NCBI RefSeq assembly: GCF_000143985.1 | Contig: NC_014364.1 | Coordinates: forward strand, 2,604,001 to 2,668,000 | Origin: Sediminispirochaeta smaragdinae DSM 11293 | GTDB taxonomy: Bacteria; Spirochaetota; Spirochaetia; DSM-16054; Sediminispirochaetaceae | Direction of reading: 5' to 3' | DNA length: 64,000 nt | Shown: positions 57,679-64,000 of the stretch, in pieces | Numbering within the stretch: position 1 is the first letter of the stretch | Layout: every line of letters starts with the position of its first letter | Notes under the pieces: generated by a model | Seen by the model: only the letters and a program-made list of their open reading frames with translations | Told to the model about the DNA's origin: nothing | The model's database searches: none | Position numbers and translations under genes: made by a program

Positions 57679-58555
57679 AGCGGCGAGGCTCCCTCTCCCC
57701 CGGCAGAAGGATTTCAAGGCTCATGGAGTGAAGCATCAAACCAAGGTCCGGAAAACGGGTGTTTTTTCTGCCGTAGATGGGATCACCGATGACCGGGTGG
57801 CCAAGCATCAGCGTATGGACCCGAATTTGATGGGTCCTACCGGTAAGCAAGTTAAAAGCGGCAAGAGAACAATCATTTCCTCGCCTGAGCCTGGTATACT
57901 CCGTCACCGCAGGCTTTCCTCCACTCATAGTCCAGGTAAAACGTTTCCGGTTCTTCGGGTCACGGATGATGCCGCTTTCCATACGGCCCGTTGCATTGGA
58001 GAGGTCTCCCTTCACAAGGGCAATATAACGCTTTTTACACCGTCTGTTGGCAAATTGCTCCGCAAGAAACTGACGGGTTTCCGGATCTTTTGCCGCTATT
58101 AGGACCCCTGAGGTATCCTTATCGAGACGATGAACGATGCCGGGGCGTACCGTATCCTCGCCGAACCGTTCTCCCAGTTCGCGGCAATGATACAAAAGGC
58201 CTTGTACAAGGGTTCCGGACCAGTTCCCGGCCGCGGGATGAACGACAAGTCCCTGAGGCTTATCAACGACAATGACGTGCTCATCCTCATATATAATAGA
58301 GAGATCGATGGCCTGCGCCCCGAAGGATGGCTCGGGCTGATCCTCGTACATTAATGCAATACGATCCCCCGTATAGACCCGCGATGATGCCTTGACCACC
58401 TTTCCATTAATAAAGAAACGGGGATTACGCTGACGCAGTTGGCTGCGGGCAAAGAGTCCGGCAACCTCGCTCACATAACGATCGATTCTGACACCTCCGT
58501 CCGGGATATCCCGAACGCGGTCCTCCCAGCGGCAGCCTTGTTTCTCAACGCCCAC
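57596..58555 (-). CDS. rluD: Ribosomal large-subunit pseudouridine synthase RluD family
   Basis: 319 residues from the GTG at 58555, which has GGAG 9 bases upstream; the ORF is open to 58642 but that part overlaps the upstream gene. An S4 RNA-binding domain (about 20-70, with RIDRYVSEV) is followed by the pseudouridine synthase domain with the catalytic Asp in HRLDKDTSGVLIAA and the GRTHQIRVH motif. RluD modifies helix 69 of 23S rRNA. The 3' end overlaps the MBL-fold gene by 83 bases. Confidence 0.88.
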   Translation of the reverse strand: MGVEKQGCRWEDRVRDIPDGGVRIDRYVSEVAGLFARSQLRQRNPRFFINGKVVKASSRVYTGDRIALMYEDQPEPSFGAQAIDLSIIYEDEHVIVVDKPQGLVVHPAAGNWSGTLVQGLLYHCRELGERFGEDTVRPGIVHRLDKDTSGVLIAAKDPETRQFLAEQFANRRCKKRYIALVKGDLSNATGRMESGIIRDPKNRKRFTWTMSGGKPAVTEYTRLRRGNDCSLAAFNLLTGRTHQIRVHTLMLGHPVIGDPIYGRKNTRFPDLGLMLHSMSLEILLPGEREPRRFIAPLPERFRAPLQQCWGLDYRAVDPD

Positions 58556-58952
58556 CGGAAGAGGCTCCAATGATATAATCGACAAGGGCAAGCAAGAGTG
58601 ATCCACCGACCGCCGCCAGAATCCGATAGGTTCGTTCTTCACTATCTACCAAATATTCCCCGCTTCCCGTCGAATAGAAGGGAACATAATCGGTATCGAA
58701 ATCGTGGGCAACATAGTTGTACGAATCAAATCCAAGGGTCGATAAAAGAAGAGTAAAGGGGAGCGAGCCAAAGAAAATAACCTCGGCACGCCGAAGGTCC
58801 AAGGCCCATTGAGGAAATTCGGATGCACTATAGGGTTCGTAATCGGACTCATCGCTTGCAGTATCTTCAGTATCATCGGCAGGCAGTAACGTTGCAACAA
58901 AGCAAAGGAGAATGAGAAAAACAACAATTCGCACGACAAGAGGACGGGTCAT
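58545..58952 (-). CDS. Small exported or membrane protein of unknown function
   Basis: 135 residues from the ATG at 58952, chosen because it opens a signal-like helix (RIVVFLILLCFVATLLPA); open frame upstream belongs to the yggS end. The middle is acidic and aromatic (YEPYSASEFPQW); two more hydrophobic stretches lie at about 59-75 and 114-128, the last with LLLALVDYIIGASSGG. It could be a membrane protein with two or three helices. It follows yggS by 4 bases. No family recognised. Confidence 0.6.
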   Translation of the reverse strand: MTRPLVVRIVVFLILLCFVATLLPADDTEDTASDESDYEPYSASEFPQWALDLRRAEVIFFGSLPFTLLLSTLGFDSYNYVAHDFDTDYVPFYSTGSGEYLVDSEERTYRILAAVGGSLLLALVDYIIGASSGGR

Positions 58953-58956
58953 CTCC

Positions 58957-59661
58957 TTATTCCCGTCTCCCGAATATTGCAGTTCCCACCCGTACGATTG
59001 TCGCTCCTTCGGCAACGGCGATAGGGAAATCCCCTGACATCCCCATCGAAAGTTCACGGAGCTCTACCTGGGGGTATTCCGTCGAAAGACGATCGGACAT
59101 TGAACGAAGAAGGATGAAGGCGTTTCTGATCTGCCCCTCATCTCCACCAAGAGGTCCGATAGTCATAAGACCGGTTACACGAAGAGCAGCCAATTCGAGT
59201 ACCGCTCCCAAGGCATCGCTTAACTCTTCATACTCGGAAAAGCCGTTTTTCGAGACTTCTCCGGAGGTATTAACTTCAAACATGATATCGATACTCTTCC
59301 CGGATACTTGTGCCCTTTTATTGAGCTCCTCGGCAGTGGCGACTTTGTCGATTGACTCTACACATTGAACAAAGGGAACAATCTGTTTCACCTTATTGCT
59401 TTGTAAATGACCGATCATGTGTAATTTCATATCGGCAGGAAGGGGTAAGGTGTACTTACCGACAGCTTCCTGAACACGATTCTCACCAAAAAGACGAATC
59501 CCGGCCTGATAAGCGGCAAGAACATCTTCGAAGGGATGTGTTTTCGTTACCGCCATTAACTGTATGTCCCCGGGATCTCGTCCCGCTTTATGGGCAGCTT
59601 CGGCAATCTCATCTTGAATTCTCGCAATATTTCCAGCAATCATTCCGTCCATACCTTCCAT
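58957..59661 (-). CDS. yggS: YggS-type PLP homeostasis protein
   Basis: 234 residues, the usual length. PLP-binding Lys is in LMAVTKTHP near residue 38, and the family motifs FGENRVQEA, HMIGHLQSNKV and LSMGMSGDFPIAVAEGATIVRVG are all present. It controls cellular pyridoxal phosphate. The first ATG has no ribosome site; TATGCT lies 6 bases upstream. The ATG at codon 7 is an alternative. Confidence 0.93.
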   Translation of the reverse strand: MEGMDGMIAGNIARIQDEIAEAAHKAGRDPGDIQLMAVTKTHPFEDVLAAYQAGIRLFGENRVQEAVGKYTLPLPADMKLHMIGHLQSNKVKQIVPFVQCVESIDKVATAEELNKRAQVSGKSIDIMFEVNTSGEVSKNGFSEYEELSDALGAVLELAALRVTGLMTIGPLGGDEGQIRNAFILLRSMSDRLSTEYPQVELRELSMGMSGDFPIAVAEGATIVRVGTAIFGRRE

Positions 59662-59708
59662 ACAATGAGCATATCACGAGAGAAAATGAAATAAAAGAGG
59701 AGGGATGA

Positions 59709-59735
59709 TTGAAACCGCCTGCAGCTCTGTATTAT
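59709..59735 (+). promoter_or_regulatory. Weak promoter candidate of the secreted-protein gene
   Basis: TTGAAA (59709-59714), a short 15-base spacer and TATTAT (59730-59735), 10 bases before the ATG at 59746. No ribosome site is seen. Confidence 0.35.
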
Positions 59736-59745
59736 CTTTCTTCTC

Positions 59746-60537
59746 ATGAAACAGAAGATTATCATGGTTACACTGGCGCTGATTTCAACCTTGAACCTTG
59801 GTGCGCAGACACTTTTTGAGGCTGTTCCCTATCTTACGGGAAACGATGCGGAAAAGCTGAAAGCGGGGGAACCTCTCACGCGCTATTTCTTCTCCGAGGA
59901 TGAAGCGGATTTACGTTATATCCTGAATTTCACCTCGGCACAGACCCTTTCCGACAAAGTACGCTCCCTTGACCCGACTCTCGGGGTTGAAAGCCTATCG
60001 CTGATGCCCTACCCCCAGGGTGCATCAAAAGAACAGGCTTATGAGCAAGCTGCAGCGATCCTTTTTTCAGTCAGCACAATGGAGGGTATCGAGTATTATT
60101 CGGCATCGAGGGAAAAAATGAGAACGCTCTTTACCGAATCAACGGTCATCGATAGCCCTGAATCAGGAAGACCTCTGCCAGACCCCCATTTCGAAACAGT
60201 GCCGAGATCCCTCGACCTTACCCTTCGCCAAACCGATCTCACCTTTGGGACAAATATCTATGCAACACACTTCGAAGGAGACGGCAAAACGCTGTTACTC
60301 GAAATGGTGAACATGACCAAGATGAAATATAAGTTCATTCCGATGGTTTCACCCGGTGATCTCTCGCTGAGTATTGTTCTCTATCCCGTGGATGAAGGAA
60401 TTCTTTTTTACGGTGTCTGCAGTGTAAACAGTATCTCCTTTTTTGGTCTGGAGCGAAAAAAGACCGATTCGTTTTATTATCGTATTGAAGCTCTTAAAAA
60501 TTGGTTTGAAAATCGTTACCGCATTTCCGTAAAATAG
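59746..60537 (+). CDS. Secreted protein of unknown function
   Basis: 263 residues. A signal peptide (about 1-20, ending LNLGAQ) leads to a mixed alpha/beta periplasmic protein with LLEMVNMTKMKYKFIPMV and SFYYRIEALKNWFENRYRISVK near the end. It resembles conserved secreted proteins of spirochaetes but I cannot name a family with confidence. No ribosome site precedes the ATG. It lies just before the GltS-like transporter, so it may serve the same pathway, though no direct link is seen. Confidence 0.6.
   Translation: MKQKIIMVTLALISTLNLGAQTLFEAVPYLTGNDAEKLKAGEPLTRYFFSEDEADLRYILNFTSAQTLSDKVRSLDPTLGVESLSLMPYPQGASKEQAYEQAAAILFSVSTMEGIEYYSASREKMRTLFTESTVIDSPESGRPLPDPHFETVPRSLDLTLRQTDLTFGTNIYATHFEGDGKTLLLEMVNMTKMKYKFIPMVSPGDLSLSIVLYPVDEGILFYGVCSVNSISFFGLERKKTDSFYYRIEALKNWFENRYRISVK
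60506..60535 (+). promoter_or_regulatory. Candidate promoter of the GltS-like gene
   Basis: TTGAAA (60506-60511), an 18-base spacer and TAAAAT (60530-60535), 41 bases before the ATG. It overlaps the 3' end of the secreted-protein gene. Confidence 0.4.
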
Positions 60538-60576
60538 CATTCTATGCCATAATACTGAGAACCATAGGAGGCTTCA

Positions 60577-62022
60577 ATGAATTTTCCCTGGTCACTCATT
60601 ATCAATATCGGAATCATTTCAGCGGCCTTGTTGATTGCAACATTTATTCGAACCCGTATCCGATTTGTTCAACGGTTTCTCATTCCGAATGCACTGGTGG
60701 CCGGATTCATCCTCCTTATTCTCTACAACTTTGTGCTTCCAAAATACGGCCTGACAAACGAGGGCTTTGGCATGCTGGTTTACCACCTCTTGAATATCAG
60801 TTTTATTGCCATGACCTTACGAAAGGGAAACGGCAAGGTAAGAAAGAGCAAAGGAACCATTTTTGCTACCTCAGTCTCGGTTCTTTCACAGTATGCACTT
60901 CAAGCTTTTCTCGGTCTCTTGGTCACCTTTCTGCTGATAAAGACAATTTTTCCCGATCTGTTCCCGGCCTTCGGTTTCCTGCTCCCTCTCGGTTTCGTAC
61001 TGGGACCGGGACAAGCCTTTGCCATCGGCTCGGGATGGGAGCCCATGGGCTTTACCGGAGCGGGAACGGTGGGCCTTACCTTTGCCGCCATCGGGTTTCT
61101 TTGGGCCTGTTTCGGTGGTGTTTTTCTGATAAACTATGCAATACAGCGAGGATGGCTGAATAAGGAACAGATTGAACTCCTTAACAGTCGTAGAATCCGC
61201 TCTGGGCTCATGAAAAAAGGTGTCGAACGGCCAATTGGAAGCTTTATGTCGACTGAGACAGAGGCAATCGATCCCTTTACCTATCACATTGCCCTGGTGA
61301 TGGTCGTTTACCTTATAAGCTATTTCCTTCTGAAAGGCCTCGGCCTCCTGCTTGCCTTAGCCGGTCCCCTTGGAGTTGATCTGGCAACAAATCTTTGGGG
61401 GATCAATTTTGTCTTTTCGGCAATCGTGGCTCTCGGTTTCAAGGCCTTCGCAAAGGGTGCAAAATTCGAATACACCTTCGACAACGGGACCCTCACCAGG
61501 ATATCGGGATTCTCCGTCGATCTTATGGTCACCGCGGCAATAGGTGCCATCAGCCTCGTAGTGGTCGGCAAATACATCGTCCCGATTCTGATTCTCAGTA
61601 CCATCGGCGGCGTCTTAGCGCTTATCAGTGTGCCCTGGTTTTGTTCGAGAATTTTCACCGATCATCGTTTCCAGAGAATGCTGGTAATCTTTGGAGTTTC
61701 AACCGGTACCATGCCGACAGGCTTGGCCCTGTTGCGCGTCATCGATCCCGACTTTGAAACCCCAGTAGCCCGTGACTACATGTTCTCATCGGGACTGACA
61801 TTTGTCTTTGCAATACCCTTTATCATGATCATCAATCTTCCTGCATACAGTGCAACTCATGGGAACCCCATTCTGTTCTGGCTGGCCGTTGCCGTTGCCT
61901 TTGCTTATCTTCTTTTCGTCCTCGTGAGCTATTTTCTTATCTCAAAACGGAGAGGTATACGAAAACCGAAAGAGATATGGTTACGAGGCCAGGATATGGA
62001 AACCGACAGCGATATTGCTTGA
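60577..62022 (+). CDS. Sodium:glutamate symporter-like membrane transporter
   Basis: 481 residues, longer than Escherichia coli GltS (about 400). About 11-12 hydrophobic helices are seen, with two reentrant-like Gly-rich stretches: LGPGQAFAIGSGWEPMGFTGAG near residue 145 and FGVSTGTMPTGLALLRVIDP near 372. This inverted-repeat pattern is typical of GltS-type carriers. AGGAGG lies 6 bases upstream of the ATG. The tRNA promoter overlaps its stop. The family is probable; the substrate is not certain. Confidence 0.75.
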   Translation: MNFPWSLIINIGIISAALLIATFIRTRIRFVQRFLIPNALVAGFILLILYNFVLPKYGLTNEGFGMLVYHLLNISFIAMTLRKGNGKVRKSKGTIFATSVSVLSQYALQAFLGLLVTFLLIKTIFPDLFPAFGFLLPLGFVLGPGQAFAIGSGWEPMGFTGAGTVGLTFAAIGFLWACFGGVFLINYAIQRGWLNKEQIELLNSRRIRSGLMKKGVERPIGSFMSTETEAIDPFTYHIALVMVVYLISYFLLKGLGLLLALAGPLGVDLATNLWGINFVFSAIVALGFKAFAKGAKFEYTFDNGTLTRISGFSVDLMVTAAIGAISLVVVGKYIVPILILSTIGGVLALISVPWFCSRIFTDHRFQRMLVIFGVSTGTMPTGLALLRVIDPDFETPVARDYMFSSGLTFVFAIPFIMIINLPAYSATHGNPILFWLAVAVAFAYLLFVLVSYFLISKRRGIRKPKEIWLRGQDMETDSDIA

Positions 62023-62048
62023 CACAATAAAAAGATTCATGGTAGGTT
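62019..62048 (+). promoter_or_regulatory. Promoter of tRNA-Val
   Basis: TTGACA (62019-62024), an 18-base spacer and TAGGTT (62043-62048), 12 bases before the tRNA. The -35 overlaps the transporter stop codon. Confidence 0.5.
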
Positions 62049-62059
62049 TTGCTCACCTC

Positions 62060-62132
62060 GGGCGATTAGCTCAGTTGGGAGAGCGCCTGCCTTACAAGCA
62101 GGAGGTCGCAGGATCGTGCCCTGCATCGCCCA
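62060..62132 (+). tRNA. tRNA-Val(TAC), altered T-loop
   Basis: Acceptor GGGCGAT/ATCGCCC, D-stem GCTC/GAGC with GG in the loop, anticodon stem CCTGC/GCAGG around CTTACAA (anticodon TAC at 62093-62095, reading GUA) and T-stem GCAGG/CCTGC all pair fully. The T-loop is ATCGTGC rather than the usual TTCRANT: position 54 is A and 58 is T, both normally invariant. CCA is not encoded. The 3' half borders the integrase gene and is its likely attachment site. Confidence 0.93.
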
Positions 62133-62140
62133 CTATTAAA

Positions 62141-62157
62141 TCTATATATAATATAGA
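62141..62157. repeat. AT-rich inverted repeat beside the tRNA
   Basis: TCTATAT and ATATAGA flank ATA, a 7-base perfect inverted repeat starting 9 bases after the tRNA end. It is where recombinase-binding arms would lie, but AT-rich palindromes are common by chance. Confidence 0.35.
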
Positions 62158-62162
62158 ATTAA

Positions 62163-62194
62163 AAAGACCACCTCAAATTGGTGATCTTTTTTTT
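62163..62194 (+). terminator. Terminator downstream of tRNA-Val
   Basis: AAAGACCACC (62163-62172) pairs with GGTGATCTTT (62180-62189) with one mismatch and a 7-base loop, running into eight Ts (62187-62194). It ends the tRNA transcript and shields the integrase gene from it. Confidence 0.8.
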
Positions 62195-62240
62195 CTGTTT
62201 AGTGTGTACGATATGTGTATAAAAAAATATTTTGTAATGC

Positions 62241-62246
62241 TATAAT
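62241..62246 (+). promoter_or_regulatory. -10 box of the integrase gene
   Basis: Perfect TATAAT 6 bases before the ATG at 62253; the sequence between (CCTCCT) is not a ribosome site. No -35 of quality is seen 16-18 bases upstream (TATAAA at 62218-62223). Confidence 0.45.
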
Positions 62247-62252
62247 CCTCCT

Positions 62253-63515
62253 ATGGGACGAGCAAGGAAGCCTTTCAAGTATTATTTCCGTCAGGTTAAA
62301 GGAAAGAATATCTGGTATTATTCGATTTCCCCGGTTTCTGGTGTGCCTTTCGAGTTATGCGAGGACCGGAAAAGTAGCCATATAGAGGCTGAACTTGACG
62401 GTTCAGGCAAGCCAAAGAGATCGAGTGAACAAAAGATAGTACGCTTTTGCCTTAACAGAATACGCGAGCTGAAAGACGGTTCAGAATCACAATCGCCAAC
62501 GCTCGCGGAATTCCTTCGTCCATACTTCACGCCAGAATGCCCGCACATTACCCGCGTTCTATCAGACGGCAGGCGTTATTCTGACACCTTTCGTAAAGAC
62601 CAACGATCACGAATAGACCGTCTGGTTCTTACGCACCGAATAGCCGAATTCAGAATGGACGAACTGACTCCGGGAGATATCGAGGACTTTAAAAAGGATC
62701 TTCGAAGGTCAGGAACAGGAACGAGAACAATCAACCTTACCGTCGGAGCGATAAGGACAGCTATCAATGAGGGGCTTCACAGAGGCGACATAAAAAACGA
62801 TCCAACCGTCGGGGTACATAGTATTAAATCCGACGAAGAGGAAAGAGGAATTTTCTCAATCGAAGAAATTAGAAAGATGTTTTCCTTTCCTGGTGGATTA
62901 AGATTGTGGGGATATGATACCGGATACCACGGATCTCCGTCTGGGGAGAAGGTATTGCCGATTATTCCTTACACTCTTGCACTCTTGATGTTTGCAACCG
63001 GTGAAAGGCCATCCGCCATATTGCGACTTAATTGGGAAGATGTAGATAGTGATATGATCACGTTCAGGGTTACAAAGGCGGCAGGGGCCAGGAGTATACC
63101 CATTGTCACGATGGCAACAAAGGCGCTTCGTGAGCTCTCTGATTCAATGCTGCATGTGGCCCCTGCCGATCCTGTTTTCTGTCATGACGACACTGGCCAG
63201 CGTTTAACATATGCGTTTTTCCCAAAACGTTTCGCCCACATGATGGCTACGCTTGACCTGCCGACTAATGATGCTGACGGACGAAAGCGAACGCCCTACT
63301 CACTTAAAAGTTCTTTGATTACTCACCTCATTGACGGCGGAGCCGATCCTATCCTTGTACGGGAATATGTAGGACACTCACACGGGACGGGTGAAAAACG
63401 GCTCACTAAGGTACAAAGTAGGTATAAAAAAGCCCAACGAGAGAGGCTTAAGATATTGCTGCCGGATATTGAGGTTCTTCTTTCTGCGGAATCTGTTGTA
63501 ATAACAGAAAGTTAA
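62253..63515 (+). CDS. Tyrosine recombinase (integrase), noncanonical HxxR box
   Basis: 420 residues. An N-terminal arm-binding region and a SAM-like core-binding domain (about 90-195) precede the catalytic domain. Arg I is in FATGERPSAILRLNW, the strand Lys in VTKAAGARSIP, the late His in EYVGHSHG and the nucleophile in VQSRYKK. The HxxR box is YSLK, so both His and the second Arg appear replaced. No ribosome site is seen, and TATAAT lies 6 bases before the ATG. It begins 121 bases after tRNA-Val, whose 3' end is the likely target. It overlaps the convergent regulator gene by 4 bases. Confidence 0.88.
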   Translation: MGRARKPFKYYFRQVKGKNIWYYSISPVSGVPFELCEDRKSSHIEAELDGSGKPKRSSEQKIVRFCLNRIRELKDGSESQSPTLAEFLRPYFTPECPHITRVLSDGRRYSDTFRKDQRSRIDRLVLTHRIAEFRMDELTPGDIEDFKKDLRRSGTGTRTINLTVGAIRTAINEGLHRGDIKNDPTVGVHSIKSDEEERGIFSIEEIRKMFSFPGGLRLWGYDTGYHGSPSGEKVLPIIPYTLALLMFATGERPSAILRLNWEDVDSDMITFRVTKAAGARSIPIVTMATKALRELSDSMLHVAPADPVFCHDDTGQRLTYAFFPKRFAHMMATLDLPTNDADGRKRTPYSLKSSLITHLIDGGADPILVREYVGHSHGTGEKRLTKVQSRYKKAQRERLKILLPDIEVLLSAESVVITES

Positions 63516-63916
63516 GGAGTATCCTCTTTGGCCAAAAGAAGTAGTCTCCAAGCGGCTGTTGGTATCCCTCTCTCTCCCCCTACCCACTTTCTAATTGTGC
63601 GAGGGTTGACCCCTGCAATCTTGGCAGCCTGCGAACCAGTTAAGCCTTTTTCCTTGAGCAGTGCCCTGAGTTTTGCCGGTGACGGTGCTGTATTTTCAGC
63701 AATTGCCCATTCTGAGTTGTCAGGGTAATTATAAGAGAGCTCACCCGGCTTGTCTTTATTGCCCTTTCCTATGTATCTATTTGCCAGGATATCAATTTTA
63801 CCATTTTCAACTTTGTAGTATATTTCCTCCCCCTCTTCGTCGTGTACAAAAATCTGCAAGTCGCCACGTTGGAAGATGATGAAATCACTTTTCGGTCTTA
63901 ATTTATCTTCTACCAT
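63512..63916 (-). CDS. Helix-turn-helix regulator of the element
   Basis: 134 residues from the ATG at 63916, which has GGAGGAGG 6 bases upstream; an in-frame ATG at 63952 has no such site. The N-terminal half (about 1-75) is beta-rich (DFIIFQRGDLQIFVHDEEGE). The C-terminal half is a helix-turn-helix: LRALLKEKGLTGSQAAKIAG, then VNPRTIRKWVGGERGIP. It is probably a DNA-binding repressor or an antitoxin-like regulator, as often found next to phage integrases. No toxin partner lies within the window. Confidence 0.72.
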   Translation of the reverse strand: MVEDKLRPKSDFIIFQRGDLQIFVHDEEGEEIYYKVENGKIDILANRYIGKGNKDKPGELSYNYPDNSEWAIAENTAPSPAKLRALLKEKGLTGSQAAKIAGVNPRTIRKWVGGERGIPTAAWRLLLLAKEDTP

Positions 63917-64000
63917 ATTCGCCTCCTCCCCATTGAGGGAGAGGCGGGTCATAAAGACCCTGCCTCAGCGAAGCTATAATACCGGCCGTTACCAATGATT

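Larger units (their letters stand above)
62133..64000. mobile_element. Left end of an integrated element at tRNA-Val
   Basis: From the 3' end of tRNA-Val the sequence shifts to AT-rich spacer, a tyrosine recombinase and a helix-turn-helix gene, which is the usual layout of a tRNA-integrated phage or island. The other end is outside the window, so no direct repeat can be checked and the element type is unknown. Confidence 0.6.

Noticed and set aside
63512..63952. Start of the HTH regulator at 63952
   Set aside because: The ATG at 63916 has a strong GGAGGAGG at good spacing; the upstream ATG has none.
63970..63985. TATAAT at 63975-63980 near the window end
   Set aside because: No -35 at 16-18 bases upstream and no plus-strand gene seen within the window after it.
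62133..64000. Repeat of the tRNA 3' end marking a second attachment site
   Set aside because: I searched by eye for the tRNA 3' sequence downstream and found none in the window; the far end is outside.

Overview
The window looks like chromosomal DNA of a free-living spirochaete, near Spirochaeta/Sediminispirochaeta and related to Treponema. The grounds are the seven-gene V-type ATPase operon with a DUF2764-like gene between subunits E and A (the Treponema/Borrelia layout), adjacent uvrA and lptD as I recall from Treponema, many periplasmic TPR, SPOR and lipoproteins, and a gap-pgk-tpiA-secG cluster. The assignment rests on gene content and order only. Coding density is very high, no gap between genes exceeds about 130 bases, and most genes sit in long minus-strand operons with 1-25 base overlaps.

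Layout. 1-2786 (+): end of a membrane-anchored protein, a DHH phosphoesterase (NrnA type) and a lipoprotein. 2780-9576 (-): folD, a stand-alone AICAR transformylase, a large LCP-family protein, miaB, a LapA-like protein and a SPOR protein. 9748-11501 (+): outer-membrane barrel plus lipoprotein. 11528-14754: divergent response regulator/PP2C phosphatase and 7TM histidine kinase. 14747-20063 (-): a 1565-residue surface protein and a phosphoribosyltransferase. 20148-29388 (-): gap, pgk, tpiA and secG, a terminator-like hairpin, then a flavodoxin-like protein, a parvulin chaperone, nusB, a TPR protein, map and htrA. 29461-35840 (-): phoH, 7TM-HD phosphodiesterase, ybeY, corC and a TPR protein. 35901-43909 (-): ispG, TPR protein, uvrA and lptD. 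43983-51154 (-): V-ATPase. 51248-56399 (-): murI, rsgA, mutS2 and three small unknown genes. 56462-57678 (+): pentapeptide-repeat protein and metallo-beta-lactamase-fold protein. 57596-59661 (-): yggS, small secreted protein, rluD. 59746-62022 (+): secreted protein and GltS-like transporter. 62060-62132: tRNA-Val(TAC). From about 62133 to the window end: left end of an integrated element with a tyrosine recombinase and a helix-turn-helix regulator.

How the genes work together. The window is mostly core cell biology: lower glycolysis, folate and purine one-carbon steps, cell-envelope export and folding (SecG, parvulin, HtrA, LptD, LCP), ribosome and tRNA maturation (MiaB, YbeY, RluD, RsgA), and an ion-pumping V-ATPase whose K subunit has residues expected for Na+ coordination. 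The accessory part is the last 2 kb.

The most interesting signals are: (1) a repeated arrangement, at up to eight genes, in which a -10-like hexamer lies 6-10 bases before an ATG with no Shine-Dalgarno, suggesting leaderless mRNAs, including a divergent murI/pentapeptide pair with overlapping -35 boxes; (2) a tRNA-Val whose T-loop has A at 54 and T at 58 beside an integrase whose HxxR box reads YxxK; and (3) palindromes placed on promoters (gap start point, kinase/phosphatase intergenic region, barrel operon). I saw no CRISPR array, insertion sequence or rRNA, and no clear defence system; the element is cut off by the window edge.
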